DNA of 55,338 nucleotides from a candidate division Zixibacteria bacterium SM1_73 (GTDB taxonomy: Bacteria; Zixibacteria; MSB-5A5; SM1-73). The notes beneath the pieces were generated by a model. It did not search any database, was not told the origin of the DNA, and worked only from the letters and a program-made list of their open reading frames with translations. How positions within the stretch are numbered: the stretch's first letter is position 1; the number at the start of each line of letters is the position of its first letter. Of this stretch, positions 29,187 through 38,151 are shown piece by piece. Made by a program: the position numbers and the translations under genes. The stretch is taken from assembly GCA_001304225.1 (NCBI GenBank), contig LJVD01000016.1:1-55338 (forward strand), read 5' to 3'.

Positions 29187-29702
29187 TTAGTTTTTTACTT
29201 CTCTTTGCTTCATCAATTGGATGTAATCTAATTTGATGAACTCCTTTTTTGAAAATCCTAATGCCTGTGCGACTTTGACAATCTCGTTCCGTTCTCCTTC
29301 AAGTTCTAAGAATATTCCGAATGATGTTTCGTCCAAGCATATTTTTAAGCGGTGTATTCTGTATATCGACCGGTATTTTTTATATTTGAATGTAGGTACC
29401 AATCTCAGCTCTTTTAGAATCTTTTTTATGTTTTTTGTGCTTTTGACTTCACTTTGATATTCTTCCCGAATTTTGAATTTCCTGGATTTTTGAGGTGCAC
29501 CTTTGAAGGTTAAAAATGCTTTTTTATCCGCTGTGCGGAGTCTCAGTGCCTGATGCTTTCTATACAGGAGTTGATTTGGGAAGTCGTAAAGTGTGTTTTC
29601 CTCCAGGCAGCGATTTTTTATCAGCTCAGCGCCAAGTGATGTGATCTTATTTATTATCCCATCGATATCTTTTATCTCAATTTTGACTTCGATTTCTGTC
29701 AT
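29187..29702 (-). CDS. CYTH-domain protein (class IV adenylate cyclase / triphosphatase family)
   Basis: EIEVKI N-terminal motif, LRLRT, FLTFKG, CLDETSFGIFLELEGE. Confidence 0.9.
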   Translation of the reverse strand: MTEIEVKIEIKDIDGIINKITSLGAELIKNRCLEENTLYDFPNQLLYRKHQALRLRTADKKAFLTFKGAPQKSRKFKIREEYQSEVKSTKNIKKILKELRLVPTFKYKKYRSIYRIHRLKICLDETSFGIFLELEGERNEIVKVAQALGFSKKEFIKLDYIQLMKQREVKN

Positions 29703-29747
29703 TTTTAATGCATGACGAATGGGTTAAAAAGCATAGAGGATGCCCTG

Positions 29748-30770
29748 TTATTTGTTCCTTTTGAGGATATAATCGGGGAACAAAGACAAAGCATCTCTGT
29801 AAATGGAGGGAGGCATTTTATGGATGAGGGCCTTGGAATGAAACGAATACTCTTGGGCTTTCTTCTTGGAATATTCTAGGGCTCCATTGGATCTGACAAT
29901 ATTCAAGATTTGATCGAGTGAAGTTGTATTCAGTTCTTTTCTCTTCAACAAGTTTGTGATGCGTTTGCGGTTTATTTTGCCGTCATTGTTAAGCGTATAA
30001 ATCAAGGGAAGCGTTATCCGGCCTTCCCTGAGATCAGAGAGGACCGGTTTTCCCATCGTGTTTTCGTCTCCAGTGTAGTCCAAAAGATCGTCGACAATTT
30101 GAAAGGTCATTCCGAGGTTTGTCCCGAATTCTGCGAGGGTATTTTCTTCTTCTTCAGAAGCCATGCCCAGAATACCACCGATTCGACAGGAGGCTGAAAA
30201 AAGCGAGGCGGTCTTTTTCTTGATGATGTTCAGATAGTCATTTTCATCTAGGTCCAAATTCCAGCTAACATAATATTCGTCAAGTTCCCCTTCTATCATT
30301 TTTGATGATATATCAGTGAGGATTTGAACAATCCTTCTGTGCTTGCTCTCAAGGGATTGACTTATTGTTTTTATGTAAAGATAGTCTCCCAAAAGGACCG
30401 TGATGTTAGGTCCCCATCTGGAATGGACCGATTCTCTTCCTCTTCGAACCTCAGAGTTGTCGATAATGTCGTCATGTATGAGGCTGGCCGTATGTATGGT
30501 CTCCACGAGGCTAGACATGACGATATGCTCCTTCCCTTTGTATCCTCTGAGTTTTGCGCAGAGGATGAGAAGTGCAGGTCTTATTCTCTTGCCAGTGTTT
30601 TGAAAGAGATAGTTGCTTATTTCTGAGATGATTTTGTTGGGTGACGTGGTGAAGAGCTTCAATGTCTCTTCGACCTCATGTAAATCTTTACTGATATCAC
30701 GGTAGAGTTGTCGAAGGTGTGGAATTCTCTTGATCCGAGATTTGTCCGCTTGATCGATTATATCTCTCAT
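29748..30770 (-). CDS. Polyprenyl diphosphate synthase (IspB/HepT-like)
   Basis: Asp-rich motifs LIHDDIIDNSEVRRG and QIVDDLLDY; GKRIRP. Confidence 0.95.
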   Translation of the reverse strand: MRDIIDQADKSRIKRIPHLRQLYRDISKDLHEVEETLKLFTTSPNKIISEISNYLFQNTGKRIRPALLILCAKLRGYKGKEHIVMSSLVETIHTASLIHDDIIDNSEVRRGRESVHSRWGPNITVLLGDYLYIKTISQSLESKHRRIVQILTDISSKMIEGELDEYYVSWNLDLDENDYLNIIKKKTASLFSASCRIGGILGMASEEEENTLAEFGTNLGMTFQIVDDLLDYTGDENTMGKPVLSDLREGRITLPLIYTLNNDGKINRKRITNLLKRKELNTTSLDQILNIVRSNGALEYSKKKAQEYSFHSKALIHKMPPSIYRDALSLFPDYILKRNK

Positions 30771-30811
30771 GGCTCCTTATCAGTTGCGGGACTATATTAA
30801 CATCTCAGTTT

Positions 30812-31594
30812 CTATATTTCAAACAGAAAAACAGATGAAAAATTTTGAGATGTTATGGTGGAAATTTCCTCCAGACTCGTTTGTTTTATATGTGCCAATG
30901 TTTGAGCGACTTCCTTCACATAAAGCGGTTCATTTCTTTTAATTTTCCCCCTGTGGGGAACAGGAACGAGATAAGGAGAGTCAGTTTCAATCAAAATTCT
31001 CTCCAAAGGAAGTTTTCGTGCGACTTCTCTTAAGGGATCGGCATTGGGATAAGTCAAGATCCCTGAGAAAGATACCCAGAAATTATAATCCATCATGAGT
31101 TTGGCAAATGACCAGTCTTCGGTAAAACAGTGGAGAACACCTCCTCTTGTGTAATTGAGTTCCTTGACAGAGGCTGCAATCTCTTTTCCTGCATTCCGAC
31201 TGTGGATGACGACAGGAAGACCCAGCTCCTGGGCCAAGTTTAATTGAGCATTGAAGGCTTCGATCTGGTCTTTTCGTGAGGATAAATTGTAGTGGAAATC
31301 TAGTCCAATCTCTCCTACGGCACAAATCTTTTTTTCGCGTGTCATTTCTTGGAGAGTCGTTGCGATGTCAGGATTGAAATTTCTGGCATGGTGAGGATGG
31401 ATCCCAGCCGCCGCAATAATATTTGGATAAGTGTCGATTAAATCCAGCGCAATCTCTGTATTTTTTTCCTCAGTGAGTTCTGCTGGACAGAGAAGAGCTT
31501 CGATCCCGCCCTGGAATGCCCGCTCGATGACCTGGATGCGGTCCTCATCGAATTCTGTGGTGTTGATGTGGGCATGGGAGTCAATAAAATGCAT
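30812..31594 (-). CDS. tatD: TatD-family metal-dependent hydrolase
   Basis: FIDSHAHI, AVGEIGLDFHY, VIHSRNA, GGVLHCFTEDW, ILIETDSPYL. Confidence 0.95.
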   Translation of the reverse strand: MHFIDSHAHINTTEFDEDRIQVIERAFQGGIEALLCPAELTEEKNTEIALDLIDTYPNIIAAAGIHPHHARNFNPDIATTLQEMTREKKICAVGEIGLDFHYNLSSRKDQIEAFNAQLNLAQELGLPVVIHSRNAGKEIAASVKELNYTRGGVLHCFTEDWSFAKLMMDYNFWVSFSGILTYPNADPLREVARKLPLERILIETDSPYLVPVPHRGKIKRNEPLYVKEVAQTLAHIKQTSLEEISTITSQNFSSVFLFEI

Positions 31595-31641
31595 CCTTTT
31601 TTCAGGAAACTTCTTCTGCTCTTCGCGGATATCGGGCTATC

Positions 31642-33414
31642 TTATTGCTCTAAGATTTTCTTTTTCAGATGGCGAAGGGGCAACGCCCCATGGCTGAGGA
31701 GTTCTTTGTAGAATTCCTTTTGGCTGAAGGAATCGCCTTTGAGCTGCTTATATTCTGTCTCCATATCTAAAATCTCTTGCACGCCTACGTAGGCGTAGGC
31801 CGCATCTCCGGGAAGAAGCAGGATGCGATTCCATTTTCTTTCAGCCTCGGCTTCGGTCTGGAAGCCGACCCTCATCATGTAGTTTATGGCGTCTTCTTTG
31901 GTCCAGTTGCCTTCGTGGATTTGGAATTCAGCAATAAAGTCTGTGACAATTCTGAGCTTGAATTTGAGCTGATTAAGACGGCGTCTGAGGTCATAATTTC
32001 CGAAGCCTTCAAAGATCAACTTCTCTTCGAGCGGAATGGACCAGCCCTTTATAAGAGGCAAGCTGGGATACAGTTTTTCCAGCAGCGAGGAGTTTTGGTT
32101 GGCGTAAAAGTAGGGGATGAATGTTCCTGGATAGATCGTGCGGATCGTGTAGAAGTAAAGGAGATAATTGTTGTATTCTTCAAGGAATGATGTGATTTGT
32201 TGCTCGTTCCAGTCCTCGGGAAAAGGCGTTATCTGAGCTGTGAAATTTTGCGACGTCTCGTAAGCCCCAGGAGTGACGAATCGTGTCCATGTTATTCCCT
32301 GATATTCTGCAGGCATAGGCTCGATATTCAAATCCATATCAGGCAGATCGATTAGTTGTTTCTCATTGAGGAAGCTTTTTATTTCCTCTGTCATAGATCG
32401 AATCTTATCTAAAAATTCATCTTTGGAGACATGTTCTTCCTTAATCTTATCTAAAACGCCTTTAATGATGATCCGACGTGCTTCGTTTTCACCTCTTTGG
32501 GAAGTGAGCTGCTGCATGTCGACATCGGGATACATCAATCTGTACAAGGGGAGACAGACTATGGCCATTTCCACTTCCGTTATGTTTTTGACGTCAGCTC
32601 TTGCTCTCTCGACAAGCTCTTGGATGGGGATGTTGTTCTGGAGAGTCAAACGCAGGAACCTTACATGTGCTTCCCCGAGACGGAAGTTCCCAGCCGATTT
32701 GGGGAGGAGCTCGTTTCTAAGATAGTTCTGGTAATCTTCCAGGGCAGGGATGACTTTCCCCAGCTCGGAGAGGAGTTTGGTTCTCTGGTTTTCGGGGACC
32801 TGTGAGGCCAATGTCGGCAGTTCGGTTCTGAAGATTTCAAAAATAGCAGGGAATTGCTTTATGGCTGTCTCGGTTGAGATTTGAGTGGGATTCTTTAAGA
32901 TTTCCTTAGCTTGCTTGATGAGCTTTGGAAGATCTTTCAGCCTATCAGTGGCATTCTTGGCCCGCGTATCAAGGGGTGCAAATTCATTTTTCAGAAGAGG
33001 CCGTACACAGTTTATGAATATCGTGTTATAGAAAAGAGGATCATATTCCCATGGGATGAGTTGCTCGAATTTCAATCGTTCTGAGTCGAGAGCATCCATG
33101 AGCATTTCATGGGTGATCTGGAATTCTGGACTCATCTTTGTCCTGTCTACTTTGGTTACTAAATCCTGGTTGAACTTATCCAGCTCCTCCATACGTTTTT
33201 CGACGTTTTTCTCCCCGAAGTCTCCAAGTTTGTTGTCGTATCTATGAAACCCGGCCATAGTGCCTGCTGTGGGGTAGAATTTCCATAGAGCATCCATATA
33301 TTCCTCGAATATTTTCTGCAGCTTCCCGTCCTCTTCGTTTTGCTGAGACCATACAATTCCCGTGCTTGATAGGACGAAGATGAAGATGAAGATCGATATG
33401 ACGATTTTCCTCAT
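31642..33414 (-). CDS. Exported DUF885-family protein with atypical active-site motif region
   Basis: Signal peptide; DUF885-like architecture; YPGTFIPYFYANQNSS and RLNQLKFKLRIVTDFIAEFQIHEGNWTKEDAINYMMRVGFQTEAEAE. Confidence 0.82.
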   Translation of the reverse strand: MRKIVISIFIFIFVLSSTGIVWSQQNEEDGKLQKIFEEYMDALWKFYPTAGTMAGFHRYDNKLGDFGEKNVEKRMEELDKFNQDLVTKVDRTKMSPEFQITHEMLMDALDSERLKFEQLIPWEYDPLFYNTIFINCVRPLLKNEFAPLDTRAKNATDRLKDLPKLIKQAKEILKNPTQISTETAIKQFPAIFEIFRTELPTLASQVPENQRTKLLSELGKVIPALEDYQNYLRNELLPKSAGNFRLGEAHVRFLRLTLQNNIPIQELVERARADVKNITEVEMAIVCLPLYRLMYPDVDMQQLTSQRGENEARRIIIKGVLDKIKEEHVSKDEFLDKIRSMTEEIKSFLNEKQLIDLPDMDLNIEPMPAEYQGITWTRFVTPGAYETSQNFTAQITPFPEDWNEQQITSFLEEYNNYLLYFYTIRTIYPGTFIPYFYANQNSSLLEKLYPSLPLIKGWSIPLEEKLIFEGFGNYDLRRRLNQLKFKLRIVTDFIAEFQIHEGNWTKEDAINYMMRVGFQTEAEAERKWNRILLLPGDAAYAYVGVQEILDMETEYKQLKGDSFSQKEFYKELLSHGALPLRHLKKKILEQ

Positions 33415-33537
33415 TGAACCCTCCTCTGAGCGTGCTTTTTTGTGTTCATATTAATCGTTGACGCAGAAAAAATATAGTATGACATCCTACCACAAAATAA
33501 TCTTTAAAAGCAATAACTTGCCCTTCTATCCTCATGT

Positions 33538-34539
33538 TCACCATCGGATAACTGCAGAGGCCCAAGTGAATCCTGAGCCAAAGGCGGTGAGCACAACAAG
33601 ATCACCAGCCTTAATTCTTCCCTCCTCTACAGCTTCATCGAGAGCGATGGGAATCGAAGCAGCGGTTGTGTTTCCGTAACGGTCGATGTTTCTGATGACT
33701 TTTTCAACAGGGATCCTCAGATTTCTGGCGACCATTAGGCTGATCCTGTCATTGGCCTGATGGGGAATCAAATGGTCCACATCCTCGATCGTCAGTCCGT
33801 TTTGTTTGAGTGCTGCCTGCACAGCTTCAGGCATTTTTTCAACAGCATTTTTAAAGACAGTTCGTCCGTCCATTCGGGGATAGAATTTCTTGTCGGCCAA
33901 CAATTCCTTGGCAAAGGTAGGATGATCGTAAGGGGAAGGTTTTTCCATCCATAAATCAGACGCATTCTTTCCATCTGAAAAAAGGTGAGTGGAAAGAATT
34001 CCCATTTCTCCTTGGGAATTACTGGCTTCTATAATGGCAGCCCCTCCTCCATCTCCGAAAAGGACAGCCATATCTCTGCCTTCGTCTGAATAATCCAGAT
34101 TAGAGGATTGTTTTTCTGCGGCTACAAGCAAGATTTTTTTGTAAGTACCTGCTTTTATATACTGATCAGCAACAGACAGACCGTAGATGAAGCCGCAGCA
34201 CTGGTTTCTGACATCAAGCGCTCCGATTTGAGAAAGCCCTAGCTTCGCCTGTACAAGCACCCCAATGCCTGGGAAGTAATGGTCCGGCGAAAGAGTCGCT
34301 GCGATGATAAAGTCTATTTTGGATTTCTCTATTTGGGCGTTCTCAATAGCTTTCAATGCAGCTTCATAAGCGAGATCGGAACTGCCGACGCCAGCTTCGG
34401 CATAGCGTCTTTCACCTATCCCGGATCTCTGTCGGATCCACTCATCCGTTGTATTCATTTTTTTCTCTAGGTCAAAATTGGAGATAATTCGAGGAGGAAG
34501 GAAACGTCCAGTTCCTGTGATTATCGAACGATTTCTCAT
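33538..34539 (-). CDS. fabH: 3-oxoacyl-ACP synthase III (FabH/KASIII)
   Basis: Cys-His-Asn triad in DVRNQCCGFIYGL, HLIPHQANDRI, RYGNTTAASIPIAL. Confidence 0.93.
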   Translation of the reverse strand: MRNRSIITGTGRFLPPRIISNFDLEKKMNTTDEWIRQRSGIGERRYAEAGVGSSDLAYEAALKAIENAQIEKSKIDFIIAATLSPDHYFPGIGVLVQAKLGLSQIGALDVRNQCCGFIYGLSVADQYIKAGTYKKILLVAAEKQSSNLDYSDEGRDMAVLFGDGGGAAIIEASNSQGEMGILSTHLFSDGKNASDLWMEKPSPYDHPTFAKELLADKKFYPRMDGRTVFKNAVEKMPEAVQAALKQNGLTIEDVDHLIPHQANDRISLMVARNLRIPVEKVIRNIDRYGNTTAASIPIALDEAVEEGRIKAGDLVVLTAFGSGFTWASAVIRW

Positions 34540-34737
34540 TTTATACGATGCAAATTATAAGAGATGGTTTCAGAAAAATAAAGAGAATTCTAGATGTTAT
34601 TATTTATTCTCTTTCCGCTTGTTTAATCACTGGCGAGACTGCCACAAAGACAGAAACACTCACAAGAAAAAGTGTGCCTTGACTCGAGGATTCCTTGAGA
34701 GTAATATTTGAATAAGCGGAATGTTTGAGGAGTCTTA

Positions 34738-35211
34738 TTGAAAAGAATAGTATTCAGCTTGGTCTTCTTATCCTTCATTTATCTGTTGACAGGGGCTCAG
34801 CAAGAAGAAGCATGTTTGAGAGTGGAAGCCTCTATACGCCCTCGATGGCTTTCGAGAGGACAAGAAGGAAAAGTCATCATTAAAATAATACTAGCCAAGG
34901 GAATTACCATCAATCCCCAACCCTCCTTTGTTATCGAATGCACCCCATCGCAGGAACTCATTTTCCCAAAAAATTTTTTTAGTGCTTCGGATTTAGAGAT
35001 CGAAATCAAGGAAGAAAATAGCCAGGAAATTTTAAACCTCGAAAAGCCTATCGAGATCCCATTCACTGTAAATTTAGAAGCCAAAAGAGGCAATCACACC
35101 TTCGAAGGAAAGATTAAATATTTTGCCTTCTCTAAAGAGGAGGATTGGTGCCTAAAGAGCACAGAGAAATTTTCTGCCTCCTTTTACACCCGGAGCACAA
35201 GAATTAAATAG
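34738..35211 (+). CDS. Exported protein resembling DsbD N-terminal/DsbC-like domain
   Basis: TTG start, signal peptide, beta-rich ~130 aa domain; two Cys. Confidence 0.5.
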   Translation: MKRIVFSLVFLSFIYLLTGAQQEEACLRVEASIRPRWLSRGQEGKVIIKIILAKGITINPQPSFVIECTPSQELIFPKNFFSASDLEIEIKEENSQEILNLEKPIEIPFTVNLEAKRGNHTFEGKIKYFAFSKEEDWCLKSTEKFSASFYTRSTRIK

Positions 35212-35243
35212 AGAACAGGGTTGAAGATGGGAGGGATTGCTGA

Positions 35244-36219
35244 TTACAGCCAGCCTTGGTCAATATACCAGGTCAGACTTTTTTGGAGTCCTTCTTGAAT
35301 CGAAAATTTAAGTGAGAAGGCAAGACGTTCCTCTGCTTTTTTTGTATCAATGATCCAACCCGGTTGTCTCATTTCCCTCAGTCTTCTCCGGTCGAACGTA
35401 GTTGTTCTTTTTCTTAAGTTCGATAATCCCTCTGAAATCAAGGCTATGGGATAGAGCAGACAGAGGGGGAATTTCACTGAAAATAACTTTTTTCCTAATA
35501 TTTTCCCTGCTTCCCTTCCCAATTCATCCCAGGTATAGGGTTGCGGGTCAGCGATATTGAAGATTTCACCTGATTCGATATCTTTTTGGAGGCAGAGATC
35601 GAAAGCATGGACGAGATCTTCAATATAGCATAAGCTCAGCCTTCGCCTTTTGAATGCGAGGGAAGGGAGGATTCCTTTGTTTATGATTTTGAAATAGGAG
35701 AGAAAGTCTTTATCTCGAGGACCGAAAACTGCTCCCACTCGGATGATGATGAGGGAAAAGTTATTTCTAAATTTCAAAGCTTCTTTCTCGCCGAGCAGCT
35801 TGCTCTCGCCATATGGATGTATGGGATGTGGTTTATCGTTTTCTTTGATGGGAATTTTCTCAGCTGATGGGCCCGATGCAGCGATGCTGCTGAGGTATAT
35901 GATCTTTCTAGGCGATATCTTCTGTCTCTGGAGAGTCTGAAAAAGACTTGCTGTCCCGTGTTGGTTTACTGTATAATAATCAGCCAATTTGCGAGCTTTC
36001 GTGATTCCTGCAATGTGGAAAAACATAGTCGATGTCAGAAGGAAGAGAGGGTAAAGTAAATAGATCTCCTTTCAAGAGATGGACATCGAGGCCGGTCAAC
36101 CATTTGAGGTTCGTAGGGTCTCGGACTAAAGCATATACCTCTGCACCTTTATTTTCTAGTAAATAGTCGATGAGGTGGCTTCCGATAAAGCCGGTTCCGC
36201 CTGTGACAAACGCTCTCAT
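35244..36219 (-). pseudogene. NAD-dependent epimerase/dehydratase (extended SDR), frameshift at T5 run (36019-36023)
   Basis: MRAFVTGGTGFIGSHLIDYLL...DYVF in one frame, then FHIAGITKARKLADYYTVN...YGESKLLGEKEAL...RVGAVFGPRD in the next. Confidence 0.88.
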
Positions 36220-36277
36220 TGGTAAGATTGTATGAAAATAAATAGAGAGGGTCAAACCTGAAAGAAGTGGTCTTTGG

Positions 36278-38083
36278 ATGAAAAGAAAAATAAATGCATT
36301 TTTACTGACGTTTTTGCTCCTCTGCGGTTTTGCTGTTGCCGAGGAATCCTCTATCAGCATCCTTCCACTCGACCAGATAAAACCAGGTATGAAGGGGACG
36401 GGACGAACCGTTTTTAAGGGAGATAAGATCGAAGAGTTCGGTGTGGAGATCCTTGGAATCCTGCATAATTTTCAACCCAGACGAAATTTGATCCTTGCCA
36501 AGCTTGAAAGTGAAGTACTGGATGAAGCAGGCGTGATTGAAGGAATGAGTGGGAGTCCGGTTTATGTGGGTGAAAAACTCATCGGAGCCGTGGCCTATTC
36601 AGTCGGAGCTTTTGCCAAAGAAGCCATAGCAGGAATCACGCCCATCGGCGAAATGCTTGCCATTTCCCCTGAGAAAGGCCCTGCGTCCTCCTTTGCGCCA
36701 CGGATGCAGGTCTTAAGCCATTTGACCTTGGATGAGCTTTTTGAATTGAATAAGGAACGTTTCCAGCTCCCTTTAGCAGAAGCCGAGGGACGATTAGTGA
36801 AACCTTTGAGTATCCCTCTCGTTTTCAGCGGATTTTCTCCTTATGTATTTGAGAAGGCAAAAGCCAATTTCTCACGTATGGGTTTCACACCCATTCAATC
36901 AGGATCACAAGGGCAGATTCAGCCTGAAATGTCCTCCTCGGGCCTGACTCTTCAACCTGGATCTCCTATTGGTGTTCAACTCATCAAGGGAGACATAAAT
37001 GTTTCCTATTTGGGAACAGTAACTCATGTGGATGGAAATAGCGTCTTAGCCTTCGGACATCCTGTGTTTAACCTGGGTCCAGTCGATCTTGCGATGACCA
37101 AAGCGAGAGTGATAACTGTCCTGCCAAGCCTCATGCTGTCCTCCTGGTTGGCTGTCTCGGATGTTACTATCGGAAGGTTCGTACAAGACAGGACAGCGGG
37201 TATTCTTGGTGAGTTGGGCAAGATGCCTAAGTTCATCCCAATAAATTTCAAAATTCTGGATGTGGAATCCGGAGAAAGAGAATTTAAGATCCAGGTGGCC
37301 AATGACAAAATCCTGACTCCTTTCCTTGTTAATCTTGCTGCAGCCAGTGTTATATCATCAGAAGAGCGGGGGATTGGAGATCTGACTCTTGAACTGAATG
37401 GTGTCATCTATTTAGATAACGGTATGAATGTCCGGCTCGAAGACCTCTTTTCCGGGAATTTCGATATGGCTTCGACCAATTTGTCCGGCCTTGTCACAGC
37501 GGTCGTCTATATGCTAACCACAAATGAGTTCATAGAATTGGGCATTCACAGCATCGACCTCAACATAACAGTAGCCGAAGAAGTGAGATTCGCCTATCTT
37601 GAGAAAGTGTGGTTGGAGAAGTACGAAGCCTACCCGGGTGAGCGGGTGCGGATGAAAGTCTATTACAGGAATTTTAGAGGAAACACCGTAGAGGAAGAGT
37701 TCCCGCTTCCTATCCCTAACCTTCCTTCAGGATCGGAGTTCAGCCTGGTTGTTGGAGATGCTGTCTCCTTGCAGAGTATCGAGTTCCGCCAGTACAGGAC
37801 GACATCGTTTGTCCCACGAAGCCTTTATCAGCTTGTCAGAATGCTGAACAGTCTGAGGAGGCACAATTACATTTATTTCAAGATTATCGCAACCAAACCT
37901 GGCCTTTTTCTCCGAGGGGAAGAGATGCCGAATCTTCCACCAACCATGAAGTCCATGTTTTCCTCGCCGCGGGCGGCTTCATCTCCTCCTATAGAGATCA
38001 CCAGGTCTACTCTAGGCGAATACCGGCATGTTATCCCTTATGTTTTTAACGGCCTTGCCGTGATTCCGATCAAAATAAAATAA
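36278..38083 (+). CDS. SpoIVB-type S55 peptidase-domain protein
   Basis: Signal peptide; IKPGMKGTGRTVFKGDKIEEFGVEILG, GVIEGMSGSPVYVGEKLIGAVAYS, AFGHPVF. Confidence 0.88.
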   Translation: MKRKINAFLLTFLLLCGFAVAEESSISILPLDQIKPGMKGTGRTVFKGDKIEEFGVEILGILHNFQPRRNLILAKLESEVLDEAGVIEGMSGSPVYVGEKLIGAVAYSVGAFAKEAIAGITPIGEMLAISPEKGPASSFAPRMQVLSHLTLDELFELNKERFQLPLAEAEGRLVKPLSIPLVFSGFSPYVFEKAKANFSRMGFTPIQSGSQGQIQPEMSSSGLTLQPGSPIGVQLIKGDINVSYLGTVTHVDGNSVLAFGHPVFNLGPVDLAMTKARVITVLPSLMLSSWLAVSDVTIGRFVQDRTAGILGELGKMPKFIPINFKILDVESGEREFKIQVANDKILTPFLVNLAAASVISSEERGIGDLTLELNGVIYLDNGMNVRLEDLFSGNFDMASTNLSGLVTAVVYMLTTNEFIELGIHSIDLNITVAEEVRFAYLEKVWLEKYEAYPGERVRMKVYYRNFRGNTVEEEFPLPIPNLPSGSEFSLVVGDAVSLQSIEFRQYRTTSFVPRSLYQLVRMLNSLRRHNYIYFKIIATKPGLFLRGEEMPNLPPTMKSMFSSPRAASSPPIEITRSTLGEYRHVIPYVFNGLAVIPIKIK

Positions 38084-38120
38084 GGCTTGTTTTCTGTTGT
38101 GGACTTCTGAAGACGGAATT

Positions 38121-38144
38121 CAGGAGATCAGGAGATCAGGAGAT
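38121..38144 (+). repeat. Three tandem CAGGAGAT units covering the Shine-Dalgarno region
   Basis: CAGGAGAT at 38121, 38129, 38137; ATG at 38152. Confidence 0.95.
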
Positions 38145-38151
38145 TGATGGA

